A stretch of DNA of 22,693 nucleotides, taken from assembly GCA_023248665.1 (NCBI GenBank), contig JAHFEC010000002.1, positions 1 through 22,693 on the forward strand, given 5' to 3'. Positions 8,007 through 15,015 of this stretch are shown piece after piece; the stretch's first letter is position 1, and each line of letters begins with the position of its first letter. Source of the stretch: Microcaldota archaeon (GTDB lineage: Archaea > Micrarchaeota > Micrarchaeia > Anstonellales > Anstonellaceae). Both the position numbers and the translations under genes were made by a program. Below the pieces are notes generated by a model. The model saw nothing but the letters and a program-made list of their open reading frames with translations, was not told where the DNA came from and made no database searches.

Positions 8007-9170
8007 TCAGTTGCGGAAAATGTAACTCATGAGCGAGCGCCCGGTGTCGCCTACGCCCTTCCTCTCCACGTCCTCGGCGTGGTGCAGCACGATGACGGCG
8101 TTGAAGCACCATGTGGCCACCATGTCGGCGACCAGGCCCGCGAGGGCGACGCTGGCGATCTCATGGTAGACCGTGATGTGCGTGAAGGCGGCCAAGACGT
8201 AGAGCGAGGAGAAGGCCACGATGGCCGACGTGCTCATGGTCAGCCCGGTCTTCATGGCCTCGTAGGCGCGCTCGGAGGCGTGCCCTTCCTTGCGTTTCAT
8301 CACCCGGATGGTGAGCAGGATGTCGGTGTCCAGCGAGAAGCCGACCAGCATGAGCAGGGCCGCGAAGGAGGCGAGGGTGAGCGGGATGCCCGCCACGCTC
8401 ATGAAGCCCATCGCGATGATGACATCGGACGCCGCCCCGCAGAGCACGGCCGCCGACGGGATGGCGGAGCGGAAGATGAGGAACACGACGATGGAGGTGA
8501 GGATGACGGAGAACACCACCACGGTCTTGGCGTTGTCCAGGAACGAGGTGGCCAACGAGGGCGTGATCTCGTTGGGAGAATAGGTCGTGAAGTCGAGCTT
8601 GGACTGGATGAGCCCCTTGAGCGTCTGGTCTTGCGCGTCGCTGATGTGGTTGTAGGCGCCCACCACCGCTTCGTCCAGCTTATTGGTGTTGCTGAATTGG
8701 CCGGCGTGCGCGGTGGTGTTCTGCGCGAGGGCGAAGACCTGGTCGGCGATGGTGTCCAGCTGCGCGCGCATGGCGGTGTAATTGGCGATGGTCGCGCTGT
8801 CGTTGGTGTAGATCATGTCGGCTTCGGCCTTGCTGACCTGTCCCGTGAGATCAAAATAATCGTTCTTGAGATCGTCCGCCTTGACCTTCATCTCCGAGCG
8901 GGTCATCTCGATCTGGGTGTCGTACCCGGTCGGGTTGGGCTTGGACTCGATGGTGCTGACCACGTATCCGTTCTTCTCCAGCACGTCCTTGATGGCCGTC
9001 GTGTCGGCCGCCTGGGCCGACTGGATGGTGAGCTGGACGCCGCCCTTGAACTCGATGCCGCTGCGGATCGGGGCGATGAAAATCATGGAGATGAGAGACG
9101 CGAGCACCAGCACCACGGGGATGACCATGAGCAGGCGGTAATTTCCAGTGTATGGATTTGGAAGCTGCAT
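8007..9170 (-). CDS. secF: Protein-export membrane protein SecF
   Basis: A 387-residue partner of SecD. It starts MQLPNPYTGNYRLL, followed by membrane segment 1 (VIPVVLVLASLISMIFI), an extracytoplasmic domain opening with GIEFKGGVQLTI, and a five-segment C-terminal bundle with ASFAALLMLVGFSLDTDILL and the TM4-type Asp pair DTD. The open frame continues upstream to 9506, but that extension is translated from the 29-bp tandem repeats and lacks SecF character, so ATG 9170 is the likely start. A TATA-like TTTTTAATC lies at 9218-9226; there is no clear ribosome binding site in the ~25-base leader. It is the first gene of the secF-secD operon. Confidence 0.93.
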   Translation of the reverse strand: MQLPNPYTGNYRLLMVIPVVLVLASLISMIFIAPIRSGIEFKGGVQLTIQSAQAADTTAIKDVLEKNGYVVSTIESKPNPTGYDTQIEMTRSEMKVKADDLKNDYFDLTGQVSKAEADMIYTNDSATIANYTAMRAQLDTIADQVFALAQNTTAHAGQFSNTNKLDEAVVGAYNHISDAQDQTLKGLIQSKLDFTTYSPNEITPSLATSFLDNAKTVVVFSVILTSIVVFLIFRSAIPSAAVLCGAASDVIIAMGFMSVAGIPLTLASFAALLMLVGFSLDTDILLTIRVMKRKEGHASERAYEAMKTGLTMSTSAIVAFSSLYVLAAFTHITVYHEIASVALAGLVADMVATWCFNAVIVLHHAEDVERKGVGDTGRSLMSYIFRN

Positions 9171-9217
9171 AAGAACACGCTGTCTATGCGATCTGACTGC
9201 TCTATTTCCGCGGATAA

Positions 9218-9226
9218 GATTAAAAA
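9218..9226 (-). promoter_or_regulatory. TATA-like box of secF-secD
   Basis: The minus strand reads TTTTTAATC. It predicts a start near 9195, 25 bases before ATG 9170. The A tract of the first 29-bp repeat forms half of this element, so the repeat array directly abuts or overlaps the promoter. Confidence 0.35.
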
Positions 9227-9308
9227 GCAAAGGGCGTGAGCGGCACCCGGAAAAAGCAAAGGGCGTGAGCGGCACCCGGAAAAAGCAAAGGGCGGGCGCG
9301 GCACCCGG
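9222..9308. repeat. Three tandem copies of a 29-bp repeat
   Basis: Copies at 9222-9250, 9251-9279 and 9280-9308. Each begins AAAAAGCAAAGGGCG and ends GCACCCGG. Copies 1 and 2 are identical; copy 3 differs at two positions (T to G, A to C in the GTGAGC part). There are no unique spacers, so this is not a CRISPR array. It fills most of the 184-base gap between acdA and secF. Confidence 0.95.
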
Positions 9309-9354
9309 ACGGCCTTCTGAGAATCGGATAAACGAGGCAGGGATTCCGATTTTA

Positions 9355-10890
9355 TTATTTTTCATGCCATCGATTTTTCTTTTCCATCGCGCAATGGCCG
9401 CAATACTCCTCGCTCGCATGGAACCGGCACCTATAATTCTCATACTGCAAAAAGCGCGAAATGGCGCGCATGGCCGACGAGGGCGAGGGATAAGTGGGTA
9501 TTCCATAGCCGTCCAATATGCGCCGGTGCAATTCGGTGTATTCGCCGCCCGTGCTAACCACCACGATGGGCTTGCTCTTGGCTTGCGCGGCCTTCACCAG
9601 CACGTTGATGACCGACGAATCCAGGGCCGCCGTCTGGAAGAGCACGATGACCACCACGATGTCCACGGCCGGGTCCTTGAGAAGGATTTGCAGGGCCCGC
9701 TCGTAGCGGGCCGCATCCGCGTCCCCGATGATGTCCATGGGGTTGCGCGCGGTGGTGTAGTCCGGAAGCATGGTCTTGAGGGCCCGGACCGATTCTCCGG
9801 AGAGCTTGGCCAGTTCCATCCCCTCGGCCTCTACCGAATCGGCCGCCAGCACGCCGTTCCCCCCTCCGTTGGTGAGGATGCCGATGCGCGGGCCGCGCGA
9901 GGGCGGCAGGGCGAATATCTTGGAAAAATCGAACAGCTCCTCGAGCGTCTGCGCCTCCAGCGCGCCCGATTGGGCAAAGGCGGCGGAATACACCTCGGCT
10001 GAGCCGGCCAGCGAGCCGGTGTGCGACGCGGCCGCGGCCGCCCCTTGTTTTGATTTTCCGGCCTTGAGGATGACCAGCGGTTTATTCTTGGTGAGCGCGC
10101 GCGCCGATTGCATGAACGAAGGCCCGTCTTTGACGCCTTCCATATAGGAGACCACGGCCTGCGTGCTCTCATCATGGGCGAGGTATCGCAGCAGATGGCT
10201 TTCGTTGATCACGGCGGCATTTCCGTACGAGACGAATTTGGACATGCCCACGCCCGCGCGCGCGGCCAGATCCACGATGCAGCCCCCCACCGCGCCGGAC
10301 TGTGAGATGAAGGCGATGGAACCCGCGTGCGGGCGGCCCATCTTGTAGATGGGCAGGAAAACCGAATCCACGCGCGCGGCCGGGTTGAGCACGCCCATGC
10401 AGTTTGGGCCGATGAGGGCCAAATCGGCATCGAGGGCGATTTTGCGGATCCGCTCCTCGCCCGCCTTGTTGCCCACTTCGGAAAATCCGCCGGTGATGAC
10501 CACGGCCGCCCGCGCGCCGGCCGAAACCGAGTCCTTGAGCGCGTCGTCCACGAATTTTTCGGGCACGGCCACGAGAGCGCAGTCGATCTTTCCTTGAGCA
10601 TCCGATGCGCGCTTGAGGGTTTTCATGCCCAGCACGTCCGGCGTGTGGGGGTTGACGGCATATACTTTCCCGCCATAGCCGCCCTCGAGGAAATTGCGCA
10701 GGATGACGTGCCCGATTTTGTAGGGCTCGCGGCTGGCCCCGATGACGGCCACGCTTTTAGGATGGAAGACTGCATCCAAGTTGCGGATGAGGCGGGGCAG
10801 GGAAGAAGGAATCGAAGAGGCGGACGGCTTGGAACGAGGCACGCTCGCATCCGAGTCGGCGGAGGGCTTGGGATGGGAAGGTTTGCTCAT
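9355..10890 (-). CDS. acdA: ADP-forming acetyl/acyl-CoA synthetase, alpha subunit
   Basis: A 511-residue alpha subunit (CoA-binding and ligase domains) of the enzyme that converts acyl-CoA, ADP and phosphate to acid, ATP and CoA. The CoA-binding Rossmann part starts at about 40 (FHPKSVAVIGASREPYKIG), with GPNCMGVLNP and FISQSGAVGG in the succinyl-CoA-synthetase-like part. The phosphorylated histidine is H290 in ASHTGSLAGS. Additions to the family core are a ~35-residue Ser/Pro-rich N-terminal tail and a C-terminal tail with C488, H491, C497 and C500. GGTGA just before ATG 10890 overlaps the end of acdB, so the two are translationally linked. The beta subunit lies immediately upstream, separated by 13 bases. 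Confidence 0.92.
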   Translation of the reverse strand: MSKPSHPKPSADSDASVPRSKPSASSIPSSLPRLIRNLDAVFHPKSVAVIGASREPYKIGHVILRNFLEGGYGGKVYAVNPHTPDVLGMKTLKRASDAQGKIDCALVAVPEKFVDDALKDSVSAGARAAVVITGGFSEVGNKAGEERIRKIALDADLALIGPNCMGVLNPAARVDSVFLPIYKMGRPHAGSIAFISQSGAVGGCIVDLAARAGVGMSKFVSYGNAAVINESHLLRYLAHDESTQAVVSYMEGVKDGPSFMQSARALTKNKPLVILKAGKSKQGAAAAASHTGSLAGSAEVYSAAFAQSGALEAQTLEELFDFSKIFALPPSRGPRIGILTNGGGNGVLAADSVEAEGMELAKLSGESVRALKTMLPDYTTARNPMDIIGDADAARYERALQILLKDPAVDIVVVIVLFQTAALDSSVINVLVKAAQAKSKPIVVVSTGGEYTELHRRILDGYGIPTYPSPSSAMRAISRFLQYENYRCRFHASEEYCGHCAMEKKNRWHEK

Positions 10891-10903
10891 GTGTTATTCA
10901 CCT

Positions 10904-11515
10904 TCATCGAAGCACCCGCACATCGGCCGCCCACAGGCCGTCGTCGCGCACCAGCACCGGATTGAGGTCCAGCTCGGCGGGCCTCTCGTTCTCCATCAGG
11001 CGCGAGACGCGCATCAGGATGCGCGAGAGGGCCGCCTCGTCCACCGGCTTGCGTCCGCGCGCGCCGGCGAGGATGGGGTAGGATTTGAGGGAACGGATCA
11101 TGGCGCGCGCCTCGCGCTCGTCCAGCGGGCAGACGCGTAAGGAGATGTCGCGCAGCACCTCGGTATAGATGCCGCCCGTGCCCAGCAGCACCACGGGGCC
11201 GAATTGGGGGTCCATGCGACCGCCCACGATGAGCTCGAAGCGGCCGGGCCGGTAGGCCTGCACCAGGATGGAGGCCTGCTTGTCGCCTTTTGCCATCCTC
11301 ATCAGGCGTTCGAATTCCGTGCGCAGGTAATGCTCGTTGCCGACGTTGAGCGCCAGCGCGCCGGAATCGGTCTTGTGCAGGAATCTGGAGGAGATGAGCT
11401 TGAGGGCGAGCGGAAACCCGATTTTGGCGGCCGCCTTCCGGGCCGATCCGATGTCCTTGGCGATGGCATGCGGCAGGATGGGGATGCCATATCTCTTGAG
11501 CAGGTCAAAATCCAT
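10904..11515 (-). CDS. acdB: ADP-forming acetyl/acyl-CoA synthetase, beta subunit (ATP-grasp)
   Basis: A 203-residue ATP-grasp subunit that binds ADP/ATP and receives phosphate from the alpha-subunit histidine. It starts MDFDLLKRYGIPILPHAIAK, then FPLALKLISSRFLHKTDSGA (nucleotide-binding lysine and the HK(T/S)D signature), FGPVVLLGTGGIYTEVL and a C-terminal ELDLNPVLV. It is shorter than the ~230-residue subunits I know; the usual N-terminal helix before the YGIP strand is missing. No good upstream start restores it: the frame stays open to 11650 but reads unlike a protein there. A weak GGTG lies before ATG 11515 and a TATA-like GGAATAAAAACC at 11595-11606. First gene of the acdB-acdA pair. 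Confidence 0.88.
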   Translation of the reverse strand: MDFDLLKRYGIPILPHAIAKDIGSARKAAAKIGFPLALKLISSRFLHKTDSGALALNVGNEHYLRTEFERLMRMAKGDKQASILVQAYRPGRFELIVGGRMDPQFGPVVLLGTGGIYTEVLRDISLRVCPLDEREARAMIRSLKSYPILAGARGRKPVDEAALSRILMRVSRLMENERPAELDLNPVLVRDDGLWAADVRVLR

Positions 11516-11539
11516 GGTGCGGGCACCGTTTTCGCGAAC

Positions 11540-11562
11540 GCGGCCATCCGGCGCATGGCCGC
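11540..11562. other. Perfect 8-bp hairpin in the acdB leader
   Basis: GCGGCCAT and ATGGCCGC flank a 7-base loop, about 25 bases before the acdB start and downstream of the TATA-like element. It could be chance in GC-rich DNA. The remainder of the 145-base gap has nothing further that I can identify. Confidence 0.35.
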
Positions 11563-11660
11563 CCGCTCCGGCGCAGTATCCCGTCTGAGGCCGGTGGTTT
11601 TTATTCCTCGAACGGCGAGCTGTGTTTTTTGCCGACACCATCCGATCCACCTTGTCTGCT

Positions 11661-12746
11661 TTAGACGCTCCGGGTAATCAATGCGAATACGATGGCCGCC
11701 AACACGATCAGGACCAGCAGAACCAGCAAAACGCAATAAACGAAATATTCCTTGACATAATACTCGAGCTTGGACGCGAACATCTGCTGGCGGTCCAGCT
11801 CCTTGACGCTGGCCGCCCGCTGCGCGGGCTGCGGGCGCGCGAATTCTGGGATGCGTTTCTGCGCCTCGGCCGACGACATGGATGCGCCTTGCGCAAAACT
11901 GCCGCTCGCACCCTGCGAAGGGCCGCCCGCCGCGCCTTGCGCAAAACTGCCGCTCGCACCCTGCGAAGGGCCGCCCGCCGCGCCTTTCGCGGAGCCGTCT
12001 GTGGTGCCCGGCGTCCAAGTCCGTGCTCCCGCCGGCGCCATGCCGGCCGGGGTTTTCTGCTCCAATTTTCCGCCGGGCGCCTCTTTCTTGGTGACGCCGC
12101 CGAAATTGAGGATGTCGTTGATTTCGTCGTCGCCGGCCAGCCGGGCGCCCGCGCTTTTCACGGGCTGGGCCGGGATGTTCGCGGCCCCGGCCATGCCCAT
12201 CCCGCCCGCCGGGCTTCGGGCCGGTTGCGCCGGAACATTGGCGGTCCGGCCCGTCGCGCCACCCATGGGCGGCATTCCGGGTCCGACCGCGCGCACCACG
12301 CCCACGAGGTTGAAGCCTTTTTCGGTGAGCGAGAAGGACACCTTGGCCGAGCGCACTTCGTGTTCGATGTAATCCCCGGCCTTGAGCTTGTACAAGTGGA
12401 AAGCGAGGTCCCTGGGCCGGATGTTGATCATGGATGAGAGGCCCTGCAAATCCCGCACCCCGCTGGCGAGGGTGTGCAAAATGGCCTGATCCAGCGTGTC
12501 GAGGGGCTCGGCATACTTGCGCTCCGCCTCGGCGATGATGTCGGTCCCGCAGCCCGTGATGACAATCGGCGACTGCCCGCCGATGGCGCTCTGGATGTCG
12601 ATGAGGCCCTTGATTTTCATGCCGCCCAGCAGGTTGGCGGTCTCGAAGAACGAGGTGTTGATGTGGCTGCCGAAACGCTCGACTGAGGATTCGGCATCGA
12701 TTTTCTTGAGGACCAATAAATCAAGGTAGTTGATCTCCTCTTCCAT
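11661..12746 (-). CDS. Winged-helix protein with a C-terminal membrane anchor
   Basis: A 361-residue protein. Residues 1-165 are cytoplasmic and look like two winged-helix units: MEEEINYLDLLVLKKIDAES to about 85, and TLDQAILHTLASGVRDLQGL to about 155, the second ending in a wing-like EVRSAKVSFSLTEKGFNLV. Residues ~166-310 are a Gly/Ala/Pro/Gln/Ser-rich linker with two similar NVPAQPARSPAG / NIPAQPVKSAG segments and a 16-residue tandem repeat. A helical stretch then leads to one membrane segment at about 337-357 and the tail ITRSV. The layout suggests a tail-anchored DNA-binding or sensor protein; the ligand and targets are unknown. A TATA box 28 bases before ATG 12746 indicates a leaderless mRNA. 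Confidence 0.8.
   Translation of the reverse strand: MEEEINYLDLLVLKKIDAESSVERFGSHINTSFFETANLLGGMKIKGLIDIQSAIGGQSPIVITGCGTDIIAEAERKYAEPLDTLDQAILHTLASGVRDLQGLSSMINIRPRDLAFHLYKLKAGDYIEHEVRSAKVSFSLTEKGFNLVGVVRAVGPGMPPMGGATGRTANVPAQPARSPAGGMGMAGAANIPAQPVKSAGARLAGDDEINDILNFGGVTKKEAPGGKLEQKTPAGMAPAGARTWTPGTTDGSAKGAAGGPSQGASGSFAQGAAGGPSQGASGSFAQGASMSSAEAQKRIPEFARPQPAQRAASVKELDRQQMFASKLEYYVKEYFVYCVLLVLLVLIVLAAIVFALITRSV
11884..11995. repeat. 48-bp in-frame tandem repeat inside the membrane-anchored winged-helix gene
   Basis: Two near-perfect 48-bp copies start at 11884 and 11932, with a degenerate partial third copy after them. They encode the 16-residue unit AAGGPSQGASGSFAQG in the linker (about residues 251-288). 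The length is a multiple of three, so copy-number change keeps the frame. Confidence 0.92.
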
Positions 12747-12768
12747 GCTTTCGGCTTATGTCGAATAG

Positions 12769-12778
12769 CTTTAAAAAG
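12769..12778 (-). promoter_or_regulatory. TATA box of the membrane-anchored winged-helix gene
   Basis: The minus strand reads CTTTTTAAAG, centred about 28 bases before ATG 12746. No ribosome binding site is present, as expected for a leaderless mRNA. Confidence 0.55.
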
Positions 12779-12823
12779 AGCGGGGATTGGCAAAAGCATT
12801 GCGGTTCGTCGTTGGCCGACCCT

Positions 12824-12957
12824 GCCGGAAGCGGGCGCGCCCCCGTATCCGGGCAACCGGCCGGGAAGGCGGGTGTCCGTATGCCTTCGTGCCGGAAAGC
12901 GGGCGCCGTTCCGTATCCGCTCCGGCCCGCCGTCCGCCGGCGCCCGTATTTTCCGGC
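12824..12957. repeat. Degenerate GC-rich repeat cluster ending in a long hairpin
   Basis: Three imperfect direct copies start near 12824, 12860 and 12891, sharing GCCGGAA-GCGGGCG followed by CCGTATCCG. The last copy also forms a hairpin: GCCGGAAA (12891-12898) and GGGCGCCG (12901-12908) pair with CGGCGCCC (12938-12945) and TTTCCGGC (12950-12957). The 3' arm ends at the RNase stop codon. It occupies most of the 211-base gap and could act in the 3' end of that transcript. Confidence 0.75.
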
Positions 12958-14208
12958 CTACACTTGTATTTTTTCGCCGATGGCCGGCGCGTATGCGTCG
13001 TAGCCCTCGAGGGCCAGTTCATCCGCGAAGCTGGCGCACGAATCGCCGTGGATGCAGAAGATCTTCTTGGGTTTGGTCTTGTCCACGAATTCGAACAGAT
13101 CGCTCCGTCCGGCGTGCGCCGAGAAGTCGAGGTAATGCACAGGCACCGACGGTCGCACCTGCGTGCCGTCCACTTCCACGTATCCGTACTGGAGCAGGTT
13201 GTAGCCGTTCGTGCCTTCCACCGAATAGCCGGTGAACACGATTTCGGAGCGGTCGTTGAGCGAGAGCAAATAGCCCAGCGCCGGCCCGCCCTGAAGCATG
13301 CCGGCCGTGGAGACGATGACCGACGGCTCGGAAAGCACGTTCTGGCGGTCCCGCCGCCCGTTCTGCACGAGGCGGCAACCCTCGAACGCCTTGCGGAATT
13401 TCTTGGCGTCGCGGATGTACGAGGGGTAGTTGGACACGATCTGCGAGGCCTCCACGCCCATGCCGTCCACCCAGACGGGCATGTCCGGGTCGTGGCTTTT
13501 TAGGATGGAGATCAGCTCCTGCGTCCGGCCGACGGCGAACGCCGGCAGGAGCAGGTGGCCCCCCCGCTCGAGCACCTCGCGCGCCCGCTGGACCAATTGC
13601 ACCTCCAAGTCCTTGCGGTTGGGGTGGTCGCGGTTGGCGTACGTGCTTTCGGTGATCAGGACGTCCACCTCGCCGGGGATCTCGGCCTTGTTGTGCATCT
13701 GCGTGTCCGAGAGCTTGAAATCGCCGGTGTACAGGATGCGCTTGCCCTGGTATTCGACGAGCACCATCGCCGAGCCGGGAATGTGTCCGGCATCGTAGAA
13801 CGTGAGCGTGGTGTCCTTGATCTTCATGGGGACGTGGTAGCCGGTCGGCTTGAACGAGTCCATGGCCATGCGGTGAGACGAGCGCTTGTAGGGCAGCGTC
13901 CCGTATTCCTCGATGATGATCTTGGCCGAATCCAGAAGGAGCAGCTCGCTCATCTCGCGCGTGGGCGGCGTACCGAGCACCTGCGGCGTGTGGTGGTCGA
14001 AGAGCGAGGGCAGGTAGCCCACGTGGTCCAAGTGCGGGTGCGTGATCACCACCGCGTCCACGTCGGCGGGCGGGGGCATCGGGTAGAGGTGCGGATCCTT
14101 CTTGTTGTGGATTTTCAGCCCGCAGTCCAGCATGATTTCGCTGTCGGTGCGCAGCATGAAGCAGGAGCGTCCCACCTCTCGCGTAGCGCCTAAAAAGTCT
14201 ATTTCCAT
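12958..14208 (-). CDS. Beta-CASP metallo-beta-lactamase RNase, aCPSF2-like
   Basis: A 416-residue RNA-processing nuclease of the beta-CASP family. It starts with the metallo-beta-lactamase fold: MEIDFLGATREVGRSCFML, then HPHLDH (57-62), H142 in AGHIPGSA, and YTGDF (D163). The beta-CASP part carries ESTYANRDH (E187 acidic motif), PAFAVGRTQEL, STAGMLQGGPAL, FSAHAGRSDL and a final IHGD, which hold the remaining zinc and phosphate ligands. There are no N-terminal KH domains, so it matches the short aCPSF2 group rather than aCPSF1; archaeal RNase J is the alternative. A ribosome binding site (TGAGG) lies about 9 bases before ATG 14208. Zinc-dependent 5'-3' exonuclease and/or endonuclease activity is expected from the family. 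The stop codon is TAG. Confidence 0.9.
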   Translation of the reverse strand: MEIDFLGATREVGRSCFMLRTDSEIMLDCGLKIHNKKDPHLYPMPPPADVDAVVITHPHLDHVGYLPSLFDHHTPQVLGTPPTREMSELLLLDSAKIIIEEYGTLPYKRSSHRMAMDSFKPTGYHVPMKIKDTTLTFYDAGHIPGSAMVLVEYQGKRILYTGDFKLSDTQMHNKAEIPGEVDVLITESTYANRDHPNRKDLEVQLVQRAREVLERGGHLLLPAFAVGRTQELISILKSHDPDMPVWVDGMGVEASQIVSNYPSYIRDAKKFRKAFEGCRLVQNGRRDRQNVLSEPSVIVSTAGMLQGGPALGYLLSLNDRSEIVFTGYSVEGTNGYNLLQYGYVEVDGTQVRPSVPVHYLDFSAHAGRSDLFEFVDKTKPKKIFCIHGDSCASFADELALEGYDAYAPAIGEKIQV

Positions 14209-14367
14209 TTTCTATTCCTCACAAAAAGCCATGCGTACGAATCGACGCGGGGGGAGAAGACGGCCTGCTAGGGCGTAGGCATACCTAAATCCGGACGCCT
14301 ATCCTTATTCGCAGCCTTCTCTCACCCCAAGGCTTGGTTGATGCTGCATTGTTCATGAAATCGGCAC

Positions 14368-14377
14368 TTTATAATTG
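14368..14377 (+). promoter_or_regulatory. Possible TATA box of the cupin gene
   Basis: CTTTATAATT on the plus strand predicts a start near 14399 and a leader of about 90 bases. A second TATA-like element (CTTTTATCC, 14421-14429) would give a shorter leader. The 278-base divergent gap between the RNase and cupin genes shows no gene beyond these elements. Confidence 0.4.
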
Positions 14378-14486
14378 TGTAGGATAAGGGAGGATTTCGC
14401 GCACATCCGCGCGCCGGCGGCCTTTTATCCCCAAGCTCCGTTGTCCATGCAGGTATTTTCGCGCCTTGCGCGCGCAGGTGGCACAT

Positions 14487-14885
14487 ATGAGAGGATTCCA
14501 CGCGAATCTCGAGGAGGAAACACGCAAGAACGCCGATTTTCGCCGCGTGCTTTACACCGGCAAACACAGCCAGCTCGTCCTGATGAGCCTCAAGCCGGGC
14601 GAGGAGATCGGCGCAAAAGTGCACGAGGACCACGACCCGTTCTTCCGTTTCGAGGAAGGGGAGGGCCAGGCGCTCATCGACGATAACGTCTACGCGGTCA
14701 AGGACGGCGGCGGCATCGTCGTGCCCGCCGGCGCGAGGCATAACGTCATCAACACCTCCAAGCGCGCCGCCCTCAAGCTCTACACCATCTATTCCCCGCC
14801 CGAGCATCAGGACAAGGTGGTGCGGCGCACCAAGGCGCAGGCGTTGGCGGCCGAAGAGCATTTCGACGGCAAGACGAGCGAATAG
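14487..14885 (+). CDS. Small single-domain cupin protein
   Basis: A 132-residue cupin beta-barrel. Motif 1 is PGEEIGAKVHEDHDPFFRFE (two His of the metal site) and motif 2 is GGIVVPAGARHNVIN (third His). The start RGFHANLEEETRKNADFRRV and the end resemble small cupins often annotated as mannose-6-phosphate-isomerase-like, but substrate and activity cannot be told from sequence; a metal-binding role is likely. ATG 14487 is preceded by AGGTG with six-base spacing, so I prefer it to the upstream in-frame ATG at 14466. It stands alone upstream of MCM, separated by 130 bases. The stop codon is TAG. Confidence 0.87.
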   Translation: MRGFHANLEEETRKNADFRRVLYTGKHSQLVLMSLKPGEEIGAKVHEDHDPFFRFEEGEGQALIDDNVYAVKDGGGIVVPAGARHNVINTSKRAALKLYTIYSPPEHQDKVVRRTKAQALAAEEHFDGKTSE

Positions 14886-14962
14886 GCGGAATTTGGGACT
14901 TCTTTCGCATTCTGTTTTTTCACCCTTTCCCTTGTCTTGACCCCAAATCCACTTTCCCATAA

Positions 14963-14972
14963 CATATTAAAT
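14963..14972 (+). promoter_or_regulatory. TATA box of the MCM gene
   Basis: CATATTAAAT lies about 27 bases before position ~14995, giving a leader of about 20 bases. The leader holds GGGAG at 15002-15006, ten bases before ATG 15016, so that ATG rather than the 14998 TTG is the likely start. Confidence 0.5.
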
Positions 14973-15015
14973 TCAGTCATCTATCAATAATGCCCCCTTG
15001 CGGGAGAGTTTGGCT

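Noticed and set aside
7293..9239. A 648-codon plus-strand open frame opposite secD and secF
   Set aside because: Its translation is rich in His, Asp, Gly and Arg in the pattern of antisense shadows, and SecD/SecF motifs are clear on the minus strand.
9171..9506. N-terminal extension of SecF upstream of ATG 9170
   Set aside because: The open frame is produced by the 29-bp repeats and has no SecF similarity; a TATA-like box lies inside it.
12787..13503. A 238-codon plus-strand frame across the repeat cluster and the RNase gene
   Set aside because: No domain is visible; it covers an intergenic repeat region and the antisense of conserved beta-CASP motifs.
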